From Heloderma charlesbogerti (Eukaryota > Chordata > Lepidosauria > Squamata > Helodermatidae): DNA of 64,000 bases. The stretch lies in assembly GCA_026122225.1 (NCBI GenBank), contig JANEZZ010002758.1, positions 434,001 through 498,000 on the forward strand. Reading direction: 5' to 3'. Positions 10,971 through 22,164 of this stretch are shown in pieces. Numbering within the stretch: position 1 is the first letter of the stretch; every line of letters starts with the position of its first letter. The notes beneath the pieces are model-generated. The model saw nothing but the letters and a program-made list of their open reading frames with translations, was not told the DNA's origin and ran no database searches. Position numbers and translations under genes: made by a program.

Positions 10971-11867
10971 ACGGCCCTGTTCAGCTGCACTTCGGGGAAG
11001 GGTGGTGGTTAGGCTAATCATGGTGCATGATGGTTACCACTAACCACTGCAAGTGCTACTGCCGCACATGCGGGTAACCATGTCCTGCAACATGGTTAAA
11101 CTAACCATTCTCTACCCACCCTCGCTCCCACAGGAACCTGCAGTCCTCCGGATGGGCGGCCATGCATCCCAGCAGCCTTCACGTTGTTGGCCATTTTGGT
11201 GCTCGGTGTTGCTGGCCATTTTGGTACTCGGCGGTTCAGCAGCCTGCTGCCCCATGTGCCACGGCACATGGCCCACAGGCACCTCCCGCAGCATGGACTC
11301 ACATGGTCTGAGATCCGTCATTCCCGTTCCAGAGGCCATAATTGCTGCTCACCACTGTAATCCGCCGCCCCAATGCACAGCACATTCAAGTGTCCCCTGC
11401 AGTCCAAACGGACATGGGCAACCATCAGGCGTCAGCTTCTGTTGCTTCTGCCAACTGTTTATTCCACTGCAGGTGCAGTGCCGGAGTCCATGCTGCCTCT
11501 GCAGTTGCATTGTAAAGGCACCATCGCACATGGCAGTGCCTGGCCGTGCCCATAGCGGCAGCCAGGGCACAAGTGGCCACGAGCCGCAGCTCTATGCTTG
11601 CTTCTCTGATGGCATGCAGTAGGCTGTTGCCGGGGGTGGGTGCCAGTGGGCTCGCAGCAGCTGCATCATTTGCTGCTAAGCAAATCTCAGCCATGGAAAT
11701 CTGCTGCTCAGGCATGAGTGGCTACTCCTTCTTTGGCCGATCTTGCAGCGGAGCTCTATGGCAGCTGTCGATTAACCACAGAGGCTATTCAGACATCACG
11801 CCAGGGGCATTGCTAGGTTCTTAAAAGATCCGGGGCACAGGCCCATAACACAAATATGCATGCATGC

Positions 11868-11997
11868 ATGCATACATACATATATATATAATATATCCGA
11901 GTCTAAGCGCACCTCTAATATATATATATATGTGTGTGTGTGTGTGGTGTGTGTGTGTGTGGTGTGTGTGCATGTGGTGTGCTTGAGTGTGTGTATA
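11868..11997. repeat. compound microsatellite (CATG, AT, TG)
   Basis: ATGCATGCATG, TATATATATA and long TGTGTGTG runs. Reading frames across it, such as 11821-12015 minus, give low-complexity His/Thr peptides and are not genes. A shorter version is found in hAT copy 2 near 33640-33670. Confidence 0.9.
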
Positions 11998-12009
11998 GAT
12001 TACATACAA

Positions 12010-12487
12010 GTACAAAAGAGGGCCACAGTTGTAGAAACTGTGATAATTATAATTCGTATAACAATAATAATTTGTATATACCTGTGATACAGATGCTTCT
12101 GTTATCTACCAGTATATGTACAATTGTATTCATATGTATAATTATAATGTTCTAACAACAACCCTATTCTAAATAGGTTGGACTGGGAGCTGGGAGATCC
12201 GGGTTCTAGTCTCCACTCGGCCATGGAAGCTCACTGGGTGACTTTGGGCCAGTCACACACTCTCAGCCCAACCTACCTCGCAGGGTTGTTGTTGTGAGGA
12301 TAAAATGGAGAGGAGGAGGATAATGTAAGCCACCTTGGGTTCCTTGCAAGAGGAATAAAGGCGGGATATAAATGCAATAATAAATAAATAAATAAAAATA
12401 CGTTATTGTGTGTGTTTCCATATTGTTGCAATATTATATTAGTATAACCTGACCCACTTACAGTTGTGTGTTTGTTCGCTAATTTCC
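12010..12487 (+). mobile_element. 478-bp insertion carrying a family-B SINE
   Basis: It is flanked by a perfect 16-bp duplication, TATAGATTACATACAA, at 11994-12009 and 12488-12503, and is absent from hAT copy 2. The SINE (about 12170-12395) contains GATCCGGGTTCTAGTCTCC (B box), GGGTGACTTTGGGCCAGTCA and GCGGGATATAAATGC, ending in an AATAAATAAATA tail. Extra sequence on both sides of the SINE is within the duplication, so a larger transcript or a second element was co-inserted. Confidence 0.8.
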
Positions 12488-13754
12488 TATAGATTACATA
12501 CAAACATACATACATAAGAAGTGTGCACTGACCCCCCCCACCCCACTTCAACTCACACCCCGATTCAGCATTTTGGAAAACATCCTGCTTCTGCTCTGGC
12601 CAAGTTATAGTCGGACCATTTCAGCTCAGCACCAAACCTGAGACAAGGTTTGGAAAAATGGGTCTTTATGTTTCCTGCTGACTACCATGGGAAATTAGAG
12701 AAAAACTGTAACTCTTTTCTCTTGGTCAGAACTGGATGATAATTGCAGACACAGTAGCCCCCCAAAAGGGGATTATACCTGCCCAATGTCAGAAAAATAG
12801 GTGTGGGGTTTATTTTATATTTTGATTTTCTTTTAAAGGGAACTGCCAATAACATCTTTATTACTTGGAAGAATTGCATAAAATTTCAGGATTCATTGCC
12901 CCACCAGTGGAGATCATGTCTGCCAAATTTCAGAATGACAGCCACAGGAATTTTTGTGAAAGGGTGGCCTTGACATCTTGAGGTCTCCAAAAGAGGACAT
13001 ACTTATCTCCCTATTTTCCTTGTGGACCATTGTTCTGAAAATTACAGACAGCCTAGAGTTGTCCCTAAGAAAGAAACCAGCAAAGTTTCAGAAGGATACG
13101 TGCAGCAGTTCATGTGGAAGGGGGGTTCTCCAATTTGGGGGAGGGAGTGATTTGCTTTCCCTTCCCCAATAGTTTTTGGGTAACCTGCATGAAGGATATA
13201 CATGCATGCAAATTTAGAAATACTAGAATGTATTTACATTTCACCAATGTTAGCAGCAGAGAAACATGGGTGGGAAGGTGCTATTGCACTCATGTCCTGC
13301 TTGTGGGTTTCCCGTGGGCATCTGGTTGGCCACTGTGTGAACAGAATGCTAGACTAGATGGACCTTGGTCTGGTGCAGCACAGCTCTTCTTATGTTCTTA
13401 AATAGAGAGTGCCTCTGAACATATGCAGAATGCTTTTCTTTCACCACTAAGCACTTACATTCTCCCCCTACCAATTCTATTCCCCTCCATGCAACCATCC
13501 CTCCTCATCCTACCATCCTCCTGCATCTCTTCATAAAAACAGATGTCTTGTTTTGTGCAACTCTCCTCTACCTCCTCCTTGTTATGCACAAACTCTCATT
13601 GTATCTTCCCCCCATAACTTCATTTGAGCCAAGACTTCACCAGGATTCAGCCAATGAATCTGTTGTCAAAACTAGGGTTACGTTATGGAGAAGCTCTGAG
13701 CATGTACTAAGTGCCTTTCCCTCACCACTGAAGCTAGGGTTCATGCAAACACCC

Positions 13755-13790
13755 CCCTCCACACACACACACACACACACACACTCACAA
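13755..13790. repeat. (CA)n microsatellite
   Basis: An uninterrupted CACACA run within hAT copy 1. The matching place in copy 2 (near 31640) is short. Confidence 0.9.
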
Positions 13791-14104
13791 ATGACAAAAC
13801 ATGCATAGGACTGAGCTGAAAGGGTAGTTAGACAGAATTGGGTAGGCACTGTATTAAGCCTGCACTACCATGTTCACAACTCAGGACTTATTTCTGAGTA
13901 AACATGCAGAATATCAAGGTGCAAATCTCCCTACAAAAGTAACTTGTGCTGGAATCCCATGCACACTTCTCTTGAGGCAAAGCCTCATTAAACATAATGG
14001 GGCTTCTGAGTAGGCATACATAGGATTATATAAATGAGCAGTATTTATCTCCCCTCCACTTAAAAAACAAAGCCCAAACTCCTATTTTTTATAAAGCTTT
14101 CTGT

Positions 14105-14312
14105 TCATAGAAACATAGGAAACTGCCTTATACTGAGTCAGACCCTGGATCCATCTAGCCCAGTACTGTTGACACTAAATGGCAGCAGTGGCTTTCCAGG
14201 ATTTCAGGCAGGATTCTTTCCTAGCCCTACCTGGAGATGCTGGGGACTGAAGATGGGACCTTCTACATCCCAAGCATGTGCTGTACCACTGAGCTACAGC
14301 CCTTCCTGTTGC
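14105..14312 (-). mobile_element. tRNA-derived SINE, family A, inside hAT copy 1
   Basis: Read on minus: GGGCTGTAGCTCAGTGGTAC (A box), GCATGCTTGGGATG, GGTCCCATCTTCA (B box), CCCCAGCATCTCCAGGTAGG, and a 3' block GTCTGACTCAGTATAAGGCA. It is shared, at the same internal position, with hAT copy 2 (29615-29822). Confidence 0.85.
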
Positions 14313-15269
14313 TGGATAATGGCAACTGACAAGCAAAACAGCCCCAGATTTGTTTCTCTGCAACCACGTGAACCCACTTTTCTCAAAGACTTGAGTGAGA
14401 AGGAGAAAAACTAACCCTCTTGTCTGTTTGTATAAAGTCAAATACCATTAAGAACTTCTCTTGCCCACTGAAGATAATTCTCTTTCAGAATTCCCCAAGA
14501 TATGCTGTGGGTGGAATAAAGAAGAGAAAGAAAGAACAGGATAGGGGGAGGAAGAAGAAAAGAAGAATGGTGATTGGAAATGCATTGGGGCGGGAGGTAG
14601 AGAAAAAAGAGCCAAGTGGCTCCTTTCAGAGGTAGTATTTCAGAGGAATTTGGGAGGCTGTGGAGGGTTTGTTACGATTGCACGTATTTAGATTAACTTT
14701 ATGAGGTGAGGCGGCTGAAAGGCTTTTTCTAGCTTTTTTAAAAACTGTAGAACCTATTTAAAAGCTTCAGCAGTTCTTCAATCATGACCCCACATAGTCC
14801 TAACCCTCCTTTTGGAATAATTTGAGTCCTACAGCTATTTAGGAGAAATTAAAGTGGAGGGGGAGAAATAAGTTTGTGGAGACTGATTGAATCCTTTGCT
14901 GTACTGAAGCTACTAAACTTCTGCAGAAGCCAAAGGTTCCAGTTTGGGGCAGTAAAATCAGATGCAGTGTGAAATACCAGTATTTCACATGGAGCTCTTT
15001 CTTCCCTTTCTTCTCCCTCTTCAAAATTTCATTGCAGGCAAGCTCCCAACAGTGGGCGTGTAAAAGCAGAAAGTAGGGGGAGAGAGGTTTTTTGCATCTC
15101 AAAAGACAAAACAAACAAACAAAAAACACCCTACACTAGAGATTAGGGATAGTGACCTCCTAATGGTCACCTTAAACACCTTCTGATTAGGATCTCTAAT
15201 CCCCTGTATGGCTTGACAGTTTTTTACTTTTTGTTTTAGTCTTTGAGAAAAGGAAACTTTATGCATGGC

Positions 15270-15830
15270 TTGCACAAAAGCCACGGGACCTAGCTGTCTG
15301 AAATTTGGCAGGTTCAGTCAGCTCCATAGGGGCTGCCAGGTCCCCTAATTCCATAAACTTATGTGGAAGCACATAAAAACAAAAAATTATAGCTCTTTAC
15401 TTTGACAGGTTTTCTTGAATAAAAGCCGATTTTACCTGTGGCTAGCATAAAAGCCACTGGACCTAACTGTCTGAACTTTGTCAGGCTCAGTCACCTCCAT
15501 AGGGGCTGCCAGGTCCCCCAATTCCATGCATGTATGTGGAAGCATAAAAAAATATAGCTCTTTGCTTTGACAGATTTTCTTGAACACAGCAAATTTTACC
15601 TGTGACTAGCACAAAAGCCACTGGACCAAGCTGCCCGAAATTTGGCAGGTTCAATACAATCCATGGGGGCTGTCAGATCTCCAAATTCCATGCATTTATG
15701 TGGAAGAACGAAGAAAGTATAGCTATTTGCTTTGACAGATTTTCTTGAAATTAGCAAATTTTACCTGTGACTAGCACAAAAGCCACTGGACGCAACTGCC
15801 TGAAATTGGGCAGGCAGCTCAAAAGATCTG
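15270..15830 (+). repeat. tandem array of about 165-bp units, hAT subterminal region
   Basis: The motif GCACAAAAGCCACNGGACC recurs at about 15272, 15445, 15609 and 15774, giving spacings of about 173, 164 and 165 bp. Units also share TCCATAGGGGCTGCCAGGTC and CTTTGACAGATTTTCTTGAA. hAT copy 2 has about two units in the matching place (28400-28680), so the array changes in length between copies. Confidence 0.88.
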
Positions 15831-16057
15831 GGGCACAGCTCAAAAAGATCCAGGGCCCATGCCCAGGTGGCTTCTCTTAACGACACCCCTGCATCACGCT
15901 AAGCCATGGTAGGGCTCATCTTGCACCACGTGGTTAGTGAGCGTGGTTAATAAACCACCACAGTTGGAAAAAAACATCATACAGACATCACACTAAGCCA
16001 TCATGGTTAGCTCAAATATGCTAACCATCATGGCTTAGCATGATGTCTGAACAGGCC

Positions 16058-16170
16058 CAGTGACTGGCCCAAAGTCATCCAATGAGCTTTATGACAGAGT
16101 TGGGACTAGAACCCAAATCTCCCCAATCCTAGTCCAACACTCTAAACACTACACCACACCAGCTCTCACT
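16058..16170 (-). mobile_element. SINE family B, head-side half (split)
   Basis: GTGACTGGCCCAAAGTCATC, 'GGGACTAGAACCCAAATCTCC' (B box on minus), 'CTCTAAACACTACACCA'. It continues the fragment at 10841-10970. Confidence 0.8.
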
Positions 16171-16409
16171 GAAATGGCATTCATTTGTCCATCAACGGCT
16201 ATTAGCCTTGGTAGCTAAGTAAGTGGAACTTCCATGTTTACAGGCAGTGCATCTCTGACAGCTGGACGCTGACGAAGAGTGTGAGTTGTTACCTTCATGC
16301 ACTGCGTGTTTCCCAAAGTCATTGGAATGTCTAATACAGGACATAGGAAGCTGGATTCTTGGTCTCATCCAGCAAGGCAGTTCTTAGGTACAAACCACAG
16401 CAGCCTCAC

Positions 16410-16552
16410 CTTGGTGGAATCCTGACTCCATTGTCCATCTGTACAAGAATGTTGGCATGTTTGGAGACTTGCAACTCCTCTTCCCATGAGTCTGGGTCTT
16501 GCTTTCTGTATGGAGATTTCGAACTGAGGACTGCGTCACAAGCTATTGTAAC
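16410..16552 (-). CDS. USP13: USP13 exon 5: linker between the zinc fingers
   Basis: The minus-strand exon has acceptor GGCTTCTAG at 16553-16561 and donor GTGAGG at 16404-16409. It is 143 nt, phase 0 in and phase 2 out. The peptide starts [20 protein letters not shown] and ends MDNGVRIPP plus two bases of a Ser codon finished in exon 6. The first half is almost identical to mammalian USP13. The middle carries several substitutions ([17 protein letters not shown]), including Glu and His where human has Asn and Tyr. It leads directly into the UBP zinc finger. There is no start codon, stop or frameshift. Confidence 0.95.
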
Positions 16553-16834
16553 CTAGAAGCCGGGGGTGGGGTTGGAATAAGTCAAAGCGAACATGAGATG
16601 TAGCATGAAAGATATGTTTTACCATGATTTCTAATCAAGAGCACCAATACTAATAATATTTTTATATATCCCTTTAGAATGTTCAAAGTGCTTCAGGTAC
16701 ATTATCCCAGTAATTCGTACGAGAGCCCTGAAAGTTAGGCCGATAGTATCCCTATAGTGCAGAATGTGAAGCTGCGGTGGAATTAAGACTGAAAGACATT
16801 GGACTGCCTAAGGCCATCTAGTGCTGAGATCCCC

Positions 16835-17280
16835 AATGTGGTGCTCTTGGTGGTGCCAGGCTCCTGCCTCTCCTGATTTCATTTCTTAAGATTTGTTTTA
16901 ATGTTTTGTTTTCACTGGAAGGCTTGCTTGCTGAAAAACAAAGGGCAGTCCTCCAGCACCATCGTTATCTGGGTTCAAAAGAATGGTTTTGTGTGTTGGA
17001 GCTCAGCTCCCACCACTGCCACGTACTTCGGTTCTTAGGCAAATTACTTTTCTTTTGGTCTCATCAGTTTGCCTTCTGGGAAATGAGTGTTTTGTGACTG
17101 GCCACGTCTACTGTGACAACCTTTTACGAACAGACGAGCAGTGGGGAAGCCATAGAAAAGCAGTTGAGAAGCCCATGGCAGCCATTTCGTGAGAGCACCC
17201 ACAACACTCTCAAAATTCCAAATGTGCCCACTGACCCCAAAAGGTTAGTGAGTTCCAGGCTGAGGTGAGATTTGGATCAC
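16835..17280 (+). repeat. unclassified dispersed repeat, copy 1
   Basis: Shares ordered blocks with 62215-62640 on the same strand: TGGTGCC..CCAGGCTCC, ATCTGGGTTCAAAAGAATGG, TTGCCTTCTGGGAAATGAGT, GTTTTGTGACTGGCCA, CTCAAAATTCCA and ATGTGCCCACTGACCCC. Neither copy has an evident coding frame. Class unknown. Confidence 0.7.
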
Positions 17281-18940
17281 AGACTCTGCCACTCACAGCA
17301 CACACTCTTAGCCACCGCACCAGGGCTGGACAAAAGGCAGATCAAGATCTATTGGCAGACCTCTGGGTGACTTGCAGTACACTGGCACAGGTTTCTGACT
17401 TCCAACTGTTTAACAATAGCAACAACTAAAAATCTGTCTTCCCCTTCTGGCTGCTGAAATGAAGAAAACTTTTTTGGGGGGTGGGGACGAGGGGTTGATT
17501 TTTGTGTGAAAAAGCTGAGAGGATTTTTGTGTATGAAAAGGCTGGCAAGGAAAACCATTTCCACAGCGGTGCATTACACTATACCAGCTCTAGCATCTAT
17601 AACCACCTTTACCTTGCACACTTCAGCCCTGGCAGGAGAAGAATTCTCAGTGGGTGCTCCACCATTCCTTTGAATAGCTTTTGAAAAGTACAGCAAGATC
17701 TTTCTATCTCATTTATCTTTTTGTGACAAGGGTTAATAGCTTGGGAGAGTCTATGGTCTGCACTCTAGGAATGTTTTACTCTGCAAAAACATAAAGGAGC
17801 TGCTTTATATATCGAGGGTGCTTCCAGCTGGAAGGCTCCTAGTGCTACCAATCAAAAGGCATTGTGCAGCTATTTCATCTTTCCCTCCTTAATGGACTTT
17901 TGTGGTAAAAAAGAAAGATGGAAGAAGTGGTGGGGAAACACAGGAGGGTTGCAAATGGAAGATGATGTCTGGAGCCCCCATGAAAATCCATTGAGCTTAA
18001 TATGGCATATTTTAAGTGGCAGGAGTTCTCCAGGCCTTTCCCAGTCATAGTACCCAAAATTCTTTAAGGGTGAAAACAGATGTAGTAGAAAGAGAGAGCT
18101 CTAGCACATTCCTTAGTTGCAATGAGTCCAGATTTTCCTCCCCCTCTCTTCATGAACTCAAGCCTAGAGAAGGTAGATACGTTTGGACTGAACACAGCCA
18201 AGGGTGCCTGCAGGTTAGCTCCACTGCTGTGTGTGTGCTGTTGTCTGCTTTCTCTTACCAGAGATTGAACCGGACACTTTAGAAATGAAAAATATATCAT
18301 TCACGTATGAAGCTTTTACCCCACCCTTCTACATTTTATATTCTTTCTCTTTTGGTATTCAAATACCTGCCACAACATAAAGCAAAGCAATTTTAGCTAA
18401 AACGCAAAGCAATCACAGAAATAAAAAGCCAGGATTCCCAAAGAATGTTTTTTGTCCAAGACAGCAACTAAAACATAGAACTTGCCTTGAGAAATTAGTA
18501 TTTCTCATACTTCCTGTACCAATATACACATACAACATTCAGAAGCAAATTCAATTCATTGCAATGGCACTTACTTCCCAGTAAGAGCACTTAGGGACCT
18601 TATGCTCCAGTCCCAAGCACACTTACTTGGGACAGAGCAAGCTCCACTGAATTCAGTGGGACTTACTTCCAGGTAAAAATGCGCAGGATGTGGCCTTCTG
18701 TCCAAAGTACTCTATAATGCTTATTCATTCTCATGGCAAACCTGTGCAGTTTAATCATCAGTATGGGAACATGTCCATACAAGTATTTTTTGGGGGTGCT
18801 GAAACAATGGCCTCTTGAGGATCTCAAGATGCTGCACCAAAAATAAATCCAAGTCACACTTTTTTTTCCCCGTTAAACACGCTCCATCACACCCACAAAG
18901 ACAGCTTCTGTGCCATGTCTTGTAGCCCATACTCACTCAC
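17281..18940. other. intron 4, mostly unrecognised
   Basis: At about 18545-18680 a block with CACTTACTTCCCAGTAAG and GTGGGACTTACTTCCAGGTA resembles a common squamate MITE seen also at 13870-14030. Nothing else is recognised. Confidence 0.45.
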
Positions 18941-19062
18941 CAATGCTGGTAACTCTTCTATGTTGGGTAAAGGAATTTCATAGTGGTCTGGAAATATAAC
19001 AAGTTTAGCTTCATCCTCATATTCATAATCATCATTGTTTAAATCGCCATTGGATTCTAGAT
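18941..19062 (-). CDS. USP13: USP13 exon 4: acidic linker
   Basis: The minus-strand exon has acceptor CTCTCTCTTGCAG ending at 19063 and donor GTGAGTGAGT starting at 18940. It is 122 nt, phase 1 in and phase 0 out. It encodes (D)[20 protein letters not shown] followed by [20 protein letters not shown]. This is the strongly acidic stretch and the conserved VIFPDHYEI strand preceding the second zinc finger. The Asp codon at the start is split with exon 3 (G|AT). The upstream in-frame ATG at 19085-19087 lies in the intron and is not a start. Confidence 0.96.
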
Positions 19063-19705
19063 CTGCAAGAGAGAGGGAGGAAACCAAATAGAGCTTTAAG
19101 AAGAGAAAAGATAAGGAACTACACCTTCAACAGGCCATGTTTTCAGACAGGGCTGGAAAAATCCCAGGCACCTGGTTGCTCAGATGGATGCCTTGAACTT
19201 TGATTCTAGCATCAATGAATCCAAAACATTTGTTCAGACCTGTAAGGAAGTGGTACATAAATTTGGTTCTGGATCTTTCAAAATTTGATGACATTCATGA
19301 TGTTACAATTTCCCCATCCTCCCAATTGAGTACCTTTAGAATTCAGCTCATTTGTGGTCATACAGCTAAAGCATGAAAACACACTTAAAGATCACCTTAT
19401 GCAACTGCATAAGGAGAGATATAAGCCCTGATCCTTGTAAACACCTCACGCCTTGCCTCACCTGTGTTTCTAAAAACTTTTGTCAGATGGTGCTCCATCA
19501 GTTCTAACTTTCTCTCAGCAATAGCTATGGCTAGAGACCAACAATAGTTTTTAAGGAAGCTGAAACTGGTTTGAAAGAGGTTTCACTTTTCATGGTGAAC
19601 ACACACACATTTATTTTGTTCTATAGTCACCTCCTGGGCAAATAGGATTTTACAGGTTTTTGAAACACAAAAATCTCCTTAAAAATAGCACACAGGCACA
19701 CACAA
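19063..19705. other. intron 3, no recognised feature
   Basis: AT-rich intron with no repeat or domain recognised. Confidence 0.5.
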
Positions 19706-20297
19706 ACCCCCCTTCATGAATCACTGCAGCCATGAAATTAAAAGACGCTTGCTACTTGGGAGGAAAGCTATGGCAAACCTAGACAGCATAGTCAGAAGCA
19801 GAGACATCACCTTGCCGACAAAGGTTCGTATAATCAAAGCTACGGTTTTCCCAGTAGTAACGTATGGCTGTGGGAGCTGGACTATAAGGAAGGCTGAGCG
19901 CCGAAGAATTGATGCTTTCGAACTGTGGTGCTGGAGAAGACTCTTACGAGTCCTCTGGACTGCAAGGAGGTCATATCAGCCCATCCTAAAGGAAATCAAC
20001 CCTGACTGCTCATTGGAAGGACAGATCCTGAAGCTGAAGCTCAAATATTTTGGCCACCTAATGCGAAGAGAAAACTCTCTGGAAAAGACCCTGATGCTGG
20101 GAAAGACTGAAGGCAAAAGGAGAAGGGGACAGCAGAGGATGAGATGGATAGATAGCATCACCGAAGCAATGAATATGAACTTGAGCACGCTCCGGGAGAG
20201 AGCGCAGGACAGGAAGGCCTGGCGTGCTATGGTCCATGGGGTCACGAAGAGTCGGACACAATTTAACAACTGAACAATAACAACAACAACAACACAC
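19706..20297 (+). mobile_element. BovB LINE, 5'-truncated (C-terminal RT domain and 3' tail)
   Basis: Frame 19716-20273 gives NHCSHEIKRRLLLGRKAMAN, then VTYGCGSWTIRKAERRRIDA and HGVTKSRTQ, the BovB ORF2 C-terminus, intact for 185 residues. The 3' end is GGTCACGAAGAGTCGGACAC followed by an AACAACAAC tail. It has no RT active site, so it is dead on arrival. Confidence 0.95.
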
Positions 20298-20371
20298 AAA
20301 CCAAATCCTAGATACCCTAAGGCAAGAAGAAAAGTCTCTTGAGAAAGATGTCAGCTTGTTATAGGAGGAAG

Positions 20372-20600
20372 CTATTTATTTATTCATTTGCATCCTGCCT
20401 TTCCTCCAAAGGAGCTCAAGATAGCACACATGGTCCATTGCCCCCCATTTTATCTGCACAAGAACCCTGTGACATAAGTGAGGCTGAGTGTTTGTGACTG
20501 GCCCAAGATCACCCCATGAGCATCATGGCTGAGTGGAGATTTAGTTTTGGGCATCTATGCAGTCCTAGACCAACATTCTAATAACCACACTGGCTCTCAG
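20372..20600 (-). mobile_element. SINE family B (minus)
   Basis: TTATTTATTCATTTG tail, CATCCTGCCTTTCCTCCAAA, GTGACTGGCCCAAGATCACC, 'CAACATTCTAATAACCACAC' and GGCTCTCA. Confidence 0.75.
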
Positions 20601-20682
20601 GGACGAGTCACACACATGAACCAAATATTCTTTTCCCTCCCTCCCTGGCATGCAGTAAATCACACTCTCGCCTGTATACAGG

Positions 20683-20868
20683 AGGGGCCATAGCTCAGTG
20701 ATAGAGCATGTGTTTTGCATGCAGAAGGTCCCAAGTTCAATCCCCAGTAGGGGAGGAAAAATTCCTGTGTGAAACCTTGGAGGGCAGCTGTCAGTCAGTG
20801 TCAACAATACTGTGCTAGATAGACTAATGGTCTGACTCAGTATAAGGCAGTGTCCTATGTTACTATGT
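20683..20868 (+). mobile_element. SINE family A (plus), tRNA-Ala-like head
   Basis: GGGGCCATAGCTCAGTGATA (A box), an anticodon-arm-like TTTTGCATG, and AAGTTCAATCCCCAG (B box), followed by the non-tRNA body ending GTCTGACTCAGTATAAGGCA and TGTTACTATG. The head resembles tRNA-Ala(TGC). The acceptor stem does not pair and the body continues, so it is a SINE and not a tRNA gene. Confidence 0.85.
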
Positions 20869-21799
20869 AGAAAAATAGCTGTAACAACTGGGCTGTACTG
20901 GGAATCAGTTTGCAATTGTTTCTGTGATCACGCAGGATGCAACAACAACTTCAGCTGAGATTGTGCAAATAACTGCAGCTCTCTCCTGGTTCACAAGGAG
21001 ACTTCTCCTGGCATTCCCATACACACATGGAATTCCATGGAGGGAAATGGCTGGAACACATGTGTGACCTGTTTATAAAATGACACCCATGGGTTCTCAT
21101 GGCATGATACCACAGAATCTTCTCCAATCTGTTAAGAAAGCCAATTTATTTATTTGCCAAAAGGCCACAGCCACCAATTTTATTTTATATTTTACAGAGC
21201 AGCAAAACAAATTACTACACATGGTAAAACAAATTCTCCTCCTCCCAAAAAATCAGCACTCCGGTGAAGAGAAGGGAGTGTAAGTAAGCATAGTGGCTAA
21301 TTTCAAGAGAGGGATTTTCTTGGATTCCAGCATGCCTGAGAGATGTATTCACATGCCTGAAATCCTAGATTGGGAGACACAGTCTGCCTCCTAATCCTAG
21401 ATGTGTTGAAGCAGGCAGTGATTTTTTTCAGGGAGGGGGGAGAGTAAATGCACTCTGCACTTGCTCAGAGGTACTCTCCATAGCTCCACTTGTTCCAGGG
21501 CTCAGTCTTGTCATTGTGAAGAGAGGTTCTGGGGATAAGCCCTGGTGAGACTAGACAAAAATTATGGGTAGTACCCAATGCTGTCACAGCACTAAAGACA
21601 TTGCGCGAATGTAACCAACACTAGCACAACATCATTAGCACTTTTGAGGCAAAGGGAAAAAGCAGTCATTTGCCAGCAAACTTTTGCAGCAGTAACCACT
21701 TTTTCTTTGTCTAGCAAGTGTTAATGATGTTGTCCCAGATCTGCATTGGAGAAAGGAATAACAATACTATTACTTTTTACTATATGAATTTTAATGTTA
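20869..21799. other. intron 3, no recognised feature
   Basis: No known element or domain recognised. Confidence 0.5.
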
Positions 21800-22103
21800 T
21801 AAGCTGCCTTGAGAATGCCCTCTCCAGAGAAGCTTACCTGGTGCCTACATTTTAGTCTTTTTGGTACCAGGTGAAGATCTTCCAGACATTTTAAGAACTG
21901 TTTTTAGTACTCTACTCTGCTGCTGGTTTTAATCTGGTTTTATGATGTTGTAATGGTTTTATTCTTTACTGCTGGGTTTATCTGGGTTTTATTCTGTGCT
22001 GTTTTAATTTTTTGTTCTTATTTTTGTACTGTATATTTTAACGTATTGTACACTGCCCAGAAAACATTGGTTATCGGGAGTACAGTAAATAAAATAAATG
22101 TTT
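21800..22103 (+). mobile_element. L2 LINE 3' end
   Basis: TGCCTACATTTTAGTCTTTT...CAGGTGAAGATCTTCC matches the end of the L2 reading frame (compare 52380 and 63755). It is followed by a T-rich 3' UTR and GTACACTGCCCAGAAAACAT...AGTAAATAAAATAAA. Confidence 0.6.
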
Positions 22104-22164
22104 AAGATAAGCTATATGCTGCTATATTGGGATAACGAACTTTTGGACAATAGCACAGAATTGT

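Larger units (their letters stand above)
11802..15891 (+). mobile_element. non-autonomous hAT element, copy 1 (4,090 bp)
   Basis: The ends are CAGGGGCATTGCTAGG and, from the other side, CAGGGGTGTCGTTAAG. They are flanked by a perfect 8-bp duplication CATCACGC at 11794-11801 and 15892-15899. CAGGGG termini and 8-bp target duplications are the hAT signature. Removing one duplication restores the outer MITE sequence (ACATCACGCTAAGCCATGG). Inside are a TG/AC microsatellite, a family-A SINE, and a subterminal array of about 165-bp units. No transposase frame is seen, so it depended on another hAT for movement. A second full copy lies inverted at 28233-33749. Confidence 0.88.
10973..16057. mobile_element. 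MITE-type DNA element that split the SINE and carries the hAT element
   Basis: The left end is GGCCCTGTTCAG; the right end, reverse-complemented, is GGGCCTGTTCAGACATCATG. Subterminal parts contain GGTTA/TAACC-rich inverted blocks, including an almost perfect hairpin at about 15983-16050 (ACTAAGCCATCATGGTTAG / CTAACCATCATGGCTTAGC). After removing the 4.1-kb hAT insertion about 1 kb remains, without a transposase. The target duplication is not clean. Confidence 0.65.

Noticed and set aside
11821..12015. His/Thr-rich protein on minus and its plus-strand counterparts
   Set aside because: Translation of TG/AC and TA microsatellites.
19085..19087. ATG upstream of exon 4 as a start
   Set aside because: It is intronic: it lies before the CTCTCTCTTGCAG acceptor, and the frame continues from exon 3.
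20683..20760. tRNA-Ala-like gene
   Set aside because: A and B boxes and a TTTGCATG anticodon arm are present, but the acceptor stem does not pair and the sequence continues into a body found in other SINE copies.
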